Assembly: GCF_007830265.1 (NCBI RefSeq)
Contig: NZ_VLKE01000001.1
Location: 868,001-932,000, forward strand
DNA: 64,000 nucleotides
Direction: 5' to 3'
Source of the DNA: Micromonospora olivasterospora
Lineage (GTDB): Bacteria; Actinomycetota; Actinomycetes; Mycobacteriales; Micromonosporaceae
Part shown: positions 59,632 to 64,000 of the stretch, piece by piece
Position numbering within the stretch: position 1 is the stretch's first letter
Layout of the letters: every line of letters starts with the position of its first letter
The notes under the pieces: model-generated
Databases searched by the model: none
Told to the model about the DNA's origin: nothing
What the model saw: the letters and a program-made list of their open reading frames with translations, nothing else
Position numbers and translations under genes: made by a program

Positions 59632-60504
59632 ATGGTCGACCTGCTCGTGATCGGCGGTCTGGGGGTGGATCTGCGGGTGCGCGTGCCCGCGCTCCCGTTG
59701 CCCGCCGCCGACTCCCTCACCGTCCCCCCGATCGACCTGCGGATCGGCAACACCGGCGCCGGGGTGGCGCTGGCCGCGCGGGCGCTGGGCCTGCGGGTGA
59801 CCGTCGTCGACGTGCTCGGCGCCGACCCGCCGGGCGCGGTGGTACGCGAGGCGCTGGACCGGGCCGGGGTGGGGACCGTGCTGGCCAGCGACCCGGGCGG
59901 GACCCGCCGGTCGGTGAACCTGGTCGACCCGGCCGGCCGCCGGATGTCGCTGTACGACCCCCGCCCGTGGCACGGGCCGCCGCCCTTCCCGCCGGAGCGG
60001 CTCGCCGCGCTGGCCCGGGACGCCGCGCACGTCCACCTGTCGATCATGGACTGGGTCGCCCCGCTGCTGCCCGCGCTGCGGGCCGGCCTCCGCGCGGGGG
60101 TACGCCTGTCGACCGACCTGCACGACTGGGACGGCGACAACCCCTACCACCGCCCGTTCGCCGACGCGGCCGACCTGGTCTTCGTGAGCGGGGTCCGGCT
60201 CGGCGACCGGGCCGCGGCGCTCGCCGCCGGGCTGGCGCCCCGGACCGCGGTGGTGACCCGGGGCGGCGACGGCGCGGAACTGTTCGACGGCGGCGGCGCG
60301 CCCGCCCGGGTGCCCGCGGCGGCGCCGCCGGGGCCCGTCGTGGTCACCAACGGCGCCGGGGACGCGTTCGCCGCCGGCCTGATCGCCGCCCGGCTGCGCG
60401 GGGCGGGCCTGTCCGACGCGGCGGCGTACGCGGCGCGGGTGGCCGCGGCGGCCTGCGCCCACGACGGCATGGAGTACCCGGCGGGGCTGCTGCCGCCCGC
60501 GTGA
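59632..60504 (+). CDS. PfkB-family sugar kinase
   Basis: Carbohydrate kinase of 290 residues in the ribokinase superfamily. The N-terminal pattern reads LLVIGGLGVDLRVRVPALPL with the substrate-binding NTGAGVALAARALGL. The ATP-site and catalytic-base segment VTNGAGDAFAAGLIAARLRG is present in full. The substrate cannot be told by eye (ribose, adenosine, fructose or a nucleoside are all possible). It is divergent from the SNF2 gene and probably has a leaderless promoter. No sugar transporter gene is adjacent. Confidence 0.88.
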   Translation: MVDLLVIGGLGVDLRVRVPALPLPAADSLTVPPIDLRIGNTGAGVALAARALGLRVTVVDVLGADPPGAVVREALDRAGVGTVLASDPGGTRRSVNLVDPAGRRMSLYDPRPWHGPPPFPPERLAALARDAAHVHLSIMDWVAPLLPALRAGLRAGVRLSTDLHDWDGDNPYHRPFADAADLVFVSGVRLGDRAAALAAGLAPRTAVVTRGGDGAELFDGGGAPARVPAAAPPGPVVVTNGAGDAFAAGLIAARLRGAGLSDAAAYAARVAAAACAHDGMEYPAGLLPPA

Positions 60505-60531
60505 GCGCGTCGCGCCGTCGCCGGGGGCGGG

Positions 60532-61056
60532 TCAGAGCGCGCCGGTCGAGCCGTCGGTCAGCTCGCGCAGGATGTCCGCGTGGCCCGCGTGCCGGGCGGT
60601 CTCCTCGATCAGGTGGGTGAGGATCCAGCGCAGCGAGACCTCGCCGAGCTGCGGATGGGGCACGACGTGGTCCAGGTCGAAGCGCGCGGCGATCTCGCGG
60701 GAGCGGGCGCAGGCCCGCTCGTAGCCGGCCGCGAGGGACTCGACGGTGTCGGACTCGGCCAGGGCGAAGCTCGCCGTCGCCTCCTCCTCGCTGGTCAGGT
60801 AGACGTCGCCGGGCCCCGGATCGAGCAGGCAGACGAACCAGTTCCGCTCGACCAGGGCCAGGTGCCTCAGCAGGCCGCCCAGGGTGGTCGCGGACGGCAC
60901 CAGCCGGCGCCGGGCGTCCGCGTCCGTGAGGCCGCGCACCTTGCGCAGCACGATCGCGCGCTGGAGGTCGAGGAACGATTCGAGCACCGCGCGCTCGGCG
61001 CCGGCGCGGGCCCGCACCACCGGCTCGACGACAGGATCGACAGGTATCTCCACCAT
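60532..61056 (-). CDS. DinB-family protein (DUF664 type)
   Basis: Four-helix-bundle protein of 174 residues. Metal-binding His residues are in positions typical of the DinB/YfiT fold: LGGLLRHLALVERNWFV, and LRWILTHLIEETARHAGHAD with a third His. Family members include mycothiol-dependent enzymes and isomerases, and many DUF664 proteins of actinobacteria have unknown substrates. The ATG at 61056 is preceded 6 nt upstream by TACCGT on the minus strand (61063-61068), so it is probably leaderless. A long upstream extension in the same frame has no coding character. Confidence 0.85.
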   Translation of the reverse strand: MVEIPVDPVVEPVVRARAGAERAVLESFLDLQRAIVLRKVRGLTDADARRRLVPSATTLGGLLRHLALVERNWFVCLLDPGPGDVYLTSEEEATASFALAESDTVESLAAGYERACARSREIAARFDLDHVVPHPQLGEVSLRWILTHLIEETARHAGHADILRELTDGSTGAL

Positions 61057-61141
61057 CCATGAACGGTAGCCCGGCGGCAGCGGCTCGGGGCGACACGGCC
61101 ATCGCCCTGCGGGGCGACCGCCGCCGGGGCAGGATGGGCCC

Positions 61142-61345
61142 ATGGCAGCATCGGTAGAGATCCCGTTGGCTGGCGGCGCGGCCGACGGGCAGACGGTCAC
61201 GGTCGAGCTGGACAGCAACGGCCGGCCGCCGCTGACCCACCACCACCTCGGGGAGCGGGGGCTGGCCGAGGCCGACATCTACGAGCTGGAGTCGGCGGGC
61301 GACCGGGACGGGTGGCTCTACCGGTGGCGCGGCCGGGCCGCCTGA
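61142..61345 (+). CDS. Small hypothetical protein
   Basis: Protein of 67 residues: ASVEIPLAGGAADGQTVTVE, then LDSNGRPPLTHHHLGERGLA and YELESAGDRDGWLYRWRGRA. The alternating pattern looks like a small beta-rich domain with a His cluster (HHH). It ends close to the next gene on the opposite strand. CAGGAT lies 6 nt before the ATG at 61142. The protein seems conserved in related genomes as far as I recall, but no function is known. Confidence 0.6.
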   Translation: MAASVEIPLAGGAADGQTVTVELDSNGRPPLTHHHLGERGLAEADIYELESAGDRDGWLYRWRGRAA

Positions 61346-61376
61346 GCCGGCGGTTCTCCCCCACCTCCGCCCGGGC

Positions 61377-62528
61377 TCAGGTGCGGCTCGGCGCCCCCAG
61401 CTTCCGGGAGCGCAGGCTCGCCAGCACCGCGCCGGTCACCTGGGAGGTGCCCCGGGCCTGCTCGCACACGTCGGCCACCCGGCGGGCGGTCTGCGCGGCA
61501 CGGTGTTCCCGCTCGTCCCAGAGCCGGTCGACCTCGGCCAGCAGCGGCCCCTCCACCTCCCGTTCCACCCCGCGCAGCGCCGGCACGCCGAGCCGCTGCG
61601 CCAGGTCGAAGACCTTCCCGGCGTACGGCAACGGCAGGAACGGCGTGCCCACCATCGCCGCGAAGATCAGGAAGTGCAGCCGCATGCCGACGGCGAGGTC
61701 GAAGTGCCGCATCAGCCCGAGCACCTGTCGGGGCGAGTAGCCGCCGTGCAGGATCCGGCCCCGCTCGGCGGCGGTCATGTGCGACATCACCCCGTGCGAG
61801 TGCCGGATGTCGTCGCGCTCCATCGGGACGAAGAGCACGTACGCGTCGATCCGGTTGATCAGGAAGTCGGCGATCTGGGCGATCAGCCGGTGGTAGCCGT
61901 CCACGTCGAGCCGCTCGGCGGCCCGGCCCGGCTCGCGGACGCTCATCCCGACCAGTCGCTTGCCGGCCGGTACCCCCTCCTCGCGCAGCAGCCCCTCGGG
62001 GAACTCCTCCGGCTCGAGCAGGAACGCGGGGTCGGCGGTGACCGTGACAGGGTTGGTCAGTCCGGCCTCCTCCAGCACCATCCGGGACTCCTGGTCCCGC
62101 ACGGTCACCTCCACGGCGCTGGCCAGGGTCTCCCGGACCATCCCCGTGTCCACCCCGTCCGAGAGCGGGCCCACCCCGACCGCGTACGTGAGCAGGGGCA
62201 GCCCCCGCTCCTGGGCGACCCGGACCACCCGCAGGTAGCGGCGGGCCTCCCGGTCGTAGAGGATGCCGCCGCCGCCGAGGATCAGCAGGTCCAGCCCGGC
62301 GAGCACCTGCGCCGAGTCGACGCGGCTGACCCCCTCCCAGGGCACCGCCTGGACGTCGGGGTGCTCCCTGGCGGTGTGCTCCGGGTTGCGGGAGAAGACG
62401 ACGATCCGCGCGTCCGGTTCGTGGTGTCGCAGGTCGGCCAGGAGGCCGGTGAGGATCGCCTCGTCGCCGAGGTTGCGCCCGCCGTACGAGCCCAGCACAC
62501 CGATCGTCAGCCCGGTGCGGTCCGCCAT
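61377..62528 (-). CDS. Polysaccharide pyruvyl transferase (CsaB/WcaK family)
   Basis: Protein of 383 residues in the polysaccharide pyruvyl transferase family: the N-terminal IGVLGSYGGRNLGDEAILTG with its NxGD motif, LDLLILGGGGILYDREARRY, the middle VTADPAFLLEPEE, and the C-terminal FDLAVGMRLHFLIFAAMVGT with GTPFLPLPYAGKV. CsaB adds pyruvate ketals to cell-wall polymers for S-layer-type anchoring; other members act on exopolysaccharides, so the acceptor here is unknown. The ATG at 62528 follows GGGAGGAG. A GNAT remnant lies just upstream of it. Confidence 0.88.
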   Translation of the reverse strand: MADRTGLTIGVLGSYGGRNLGDEAILTGLLADLRHHEPDARIVVFSRNPEHTAREHPDVQAVPWEGVSRVDSAQVLAGLDLLILGGGGILYDREARRYLRVVRVAQERGLPLLTYAVGVGPLSDGVDTGMVRETLASAVEVTVRDQESRMVLEEAGLTNPVTVTADPAFLLEPEEFPEGLLREEGVPAGKRLVGMSVREPGRAAERLDVDGYHRLIAQIADFLINRIDAYVLFVPMERDDIRHSHGVMSHMTAAERGRILHGGYSPRQVLGLMRHFDLAVGMRLHFLIFAAMVGTPFLPLPYAGKVFDLAQRLGVPALRGVEREVEGPLLAEVDRLWDEREHRAAQTARRVADVCEQARGTSQVTGAVLASLRSRKLGAPSRT

Positions 62529-62599
62529 CGCCTCGCTCCTCCCAGCGGGGTACCTTCCGCGTGGCGTTCCCGCTGGGCCGGGGGGCATGCCCGGGGCGG

Positions 62600-62881
62600 T
62601 CAGCGCGGCGGGGCCTCCCCGGCGTCCGAGGTGAGCGGCTTGCGCATCTGCTGGTTGGTGACCTCGAAGCCCAGGCTCTCGTAGAGCCGGATCGCGCCGG
62701 TGTTGTGGGCGAAGACGTTCAGTCTGAGCTGGTCGTACCCGAGCCGGGCGACCTCGGCCTCGGCGAGCTGGATCATCCGCCGTCCGTGCCCGCGTCCCCG
62801 GTGCGCCGGGTGTACCTCGATGTGGTGGATCCGGGGCAGGCTCGGGCGGCCCGGGGCCGGCAGGCTCACCCAGATCCAGCC
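62600..62881 (-). pseudogene. GNAT acetyltransferase remnant (C-terminal half)
   Basis: Only the second half of a GNAT fold is present: IHHIEVHPAHRGRGHGRRMI carries the acetyl-CoA-binding Arg/Gly loop, and LNVFAHNTGAIRLYESLGFE is the following strand-helix. The first 60-80 residues expected of a full GNAT protein are missing; the frame instead runs into the end of the TetR gene, overlapping it by about 16 bp. A GTG at 62869 could start an 89-residue product, unlikely to be active. It looks like the end of a recombination junction. Confidence 0.65.
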
Positions 62882-63405
62882 CACCCCCGCCCGCCGACCA
62901 GGCGGGACACCAGGGCGGACACCACCTCGTCGAGGTCGAAGCCGGCGTCGATCGAGGTGGTGAGCAGGTCGAGCAGCAGCCCGTCCACCGCATAGTGGAG
63001 CAGGGCGACCTCGAACGCGCCACCCGGTAGCCCGGCGGCGACGTGGAACGCGACGTCGTCGGTGTACCCCTGGCGCAGCACGGCGGCGAGGCCGCGGTTC
63101 AGCTCCGGGCGCCGCGCCGCCTCCAGGCGCAGCTCGATGAGCGCCCGGGTGACGTCGGGCTCCCGGGTGGTGCGCGCGACGACGTACCGCAGGTAGTCGG
63201 TGACGAGGGCGAGCGAGGGCTCGCGGCCGGCCAGCTCGGCGAGGACGGCCTCGTCCGGGGCGTACCGCTCGAAGATCCGCTCGGCGAGCGCGCCGAGCAG
63301 CGCCTCCCGGCTCGGAAAGTAGTTGGAGGCGGTGCCGGTCGGCACCCCCGCCTCGGCGTCCACCGCGCGGTGGGTGAGCCCCCGCGCGCCGGCGGCGGCG
63401 AGCAC
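62866..63405 (-). CDS. TetR-family regulator, N-terminally clipped
   Basis: Protein of 179 residues. The helix-turn-helix is THRAVDAEAGVPTGTASNYF with the following SREALLGALAERIFERYAP, diagnostic of TetR. It begins at GTG 63405, within helix 1: the usual N-terminal 10-12 residues with the RRxxLLDAAL-type start are lost, and an in-frame TGA lies just upstream (about 63419). The C-terminal ligand-binding helices (VDGLLLDLLTTSIDAGFDLD) are complete. Whether the clipped protein still folds is uncertain. The breakpoint coincides with a dihydrofolate reductase fragment. Confidence 0.6.
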   Translation of the reverse strand: MLAAAGARGLTHRAVDAEAGVPTGTASNYFPSREALLGALAERIFERYAPDEAVLAELAGREPSLALVTDYLRYVVARTTREPDVTRALIELRLEAARRPELNRGLAAVLRQGYTDDVAFHVAAGLPGGAFEVALLHYAVDGLLLDLLTTSIDAGFDLDEVVSALVSRLVGGRGWAGSG

Positions 63406-63419
63406 GCGCAGCTCCCACG

Positions 63420-63563
63420 TTCAGCCACCCGCACTTCGGCCTCGACCAGCCCACCGGCCGGTTCGACACGGTGTTGATGGGCCGCGGCACCTACGAGCCG
63501 GCGCTGCGGATGGGCGTCACCAGCCCGTACGCCCACCTCACGCAGACGCCGGAGCGGCCCGGC
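63420..63563 (+). pseudogene. RibD/dihydrofolate reductase-like fragment
   Basis: A fragment of about 48 residues without a start codon: SHPHFGLDQPTGRFDTVLMG, then RGTYEPALRMGVTSPYAHL. This matches the DTVVMGRxTYE segment of actinobacterial dihydrofolate reductase-like proteins. Both ends are missing; the preceding bases belong to the broken TetR junction and the following bases to the opposing hydrolase. Confidence 0.6.
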
Positions 63564-63564
63564 A

Positions 63565-64000
63565 TCAGGCCGGCTCGCGGACCTGGGTGGTGAGGAACGG
63601 AAGCACCGCCGCGGGCAGCGCCGCCGAGCGGACGATGTCGTAGTGGGTCAGCCCCGGCAGCACCGCCAGGCGGGAGGCGGGGCGGCCGGTGCCGTCCCAG
63701 CCGGCGTCGCGCCGGCCGCCGCCGAGCAGGCCGAAGAACTCGGCGGCGTGGGCGGTGGAGACCGAGTCGGCGTCGGCGAACACCAGCAGGACGGGAGCGG
63801 CCAGGGCGGCCACCTCCGCCGACCAGTCGTAGTCGCGGCGGAGCAGGTCGCCGGACTTGGCCCAGAGCGCCGGCCAGTCCTCGGGGTGGGGGGCGATCCG
63901 GGCGTACAGCTCGTGCGGCGGGGTGCCCCGCATCCGCTCGGCGACCTGCTCGTCGTGGGCGGCCATGGCGGCCAGCACCTCCGGATACCAGCCCTGCCGG
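63565..64000 (-). CDS. Alpha/beta hydrolase, C-terminal part (partial)
   Basis: The frame is open to the right edge and reads on past it (RQGWYPEVLAAMAAHDEQVA at the edge). The visible part is the C-terminal half of an alpha/beta hydrolase: a lid-like helical stretch (LYARIAPHPEDWPALWAKSG), then the catalytic Asp in VLLVFADADSVSTAHAAEF and the catalytic His in LAVLPGLTHYDIVRSAAL. The nucleophile lies outside the window. The substrate class is not evident. Confidence 0.8.
   Translation of the reverse strand, partial: RQGWYPEVLAAMAAHDEQVAERMRGTPPHELYARIAPHPEDWPALWAKSGDLLRRDYDWSAEVAALAAPVLLVFADADSVSTAHAAEFFGLLGGGRRDAGWDGTGRPASRLAVLPGLTHYDIVRSAALPAAVLPFLTTQVREPA

Overview
The window is very high-GC DNA from an actinobacterium, most likely a member of the Micromonosporaceae. 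Supporting signs are the GC-saturated third codon positions, frequent GTG starts, F420 enzymes (an LLM-class oxidoreductase and NADPH:F420 oxidoreductase), mannosyltransferases of the MptB type, GlnR-like boxes, and many leaderless promoters with a TAnnnT box 6-8 nt before the start codon. The core is a conserved actinobacterial housekeeping segment. From memory its order matches the Mycobacterium tuberculosis Rv2215-Rv2230 region: dlaT/sucB, a TIGR01777 epimerase, lipB, lipA, a DUF4191 protein, an RDD protein, glnA, glnE, glnA2, panB, then RNase H/phosphatase, zinc-ribbon protein and Nif3.

Layout. 1-5.8 kb: end of lpdA, sucB (with two frameshifts), an LtrA-like membrane protein, a hemerythrin, a decayed TnpB-like fragment and an F420 oxidoreductase. 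5.9-9.2 kb: a membrane protein coupled to a winged-helix regulator, a MerR gene abutting an aldo/keto reductase remnant, and the TIGR01777 epimerase. 9.3-16.6 kb: a large membrane protein, lipB, a VOC protein, a second-type aspartyl-tRNA synthetase behind a T-box leader, lipA, a fragment of an FAD oxidoreductase, DUF4191 and RDD genes. 16.8-32 kb: nitrogen assimilation (glnA with GlnR box, glnE, a glutamine amidotransferase, glnA2 with a GlnR-like box) interrupted by two MptB-like mannosyltransferases and a lower-GC insert carrying a double-HTH regulator and a small secreted protein. 32.2-41.2 kb: nadE, panB, npdG, an RNB ribonuclease, a histone-like Lys/Ala protein and several small proteins. 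41.4-48.6 kb: a second LtrA gene, the RNase P RNA gene rnpB, a small secreted protein, a TauE permease, an MFS exporter divergent from its likely MarR repressor, and a solute symporter with its DUF3311 partner. 48.8-54.5 kb: the RNase H/zinc-ribbon/Nif3 operon and a regulator-flavoprotein pair divergent from a prim-pol-like gene. 55-64 kb: DUF3040, a SWIM/SNF2 pair, a PfkB kinase, DinB, CsaB-like pyruvyltransferase, and a cluster of broken genes (GNAT, TetR, dihydrofolate reductase-like) before a partial hydrolase.

Functional links. GlnA carries the tyrosine that GlnE modifies, GlnA2 lacks it, and both synthetase genes have GlnR-type sites, so the nitrogen genes form one control circuit. LipB and LipA make the lipoyl group carried by SucB. 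The most informative RNA elements are the translational T-box in front of the aspartyl-tRNA synthetase and rnpB. Three otherwise intact genes (sucB, the prim-pol-like gene and the SNF2 gene) are broken by 1-nt-type frameshifts in GC-rich runs, which looks like sequence error rather than decay. No CRISPR array, tRNA, rRNA, prophage or recognisable biosynthetic cluster was seen.
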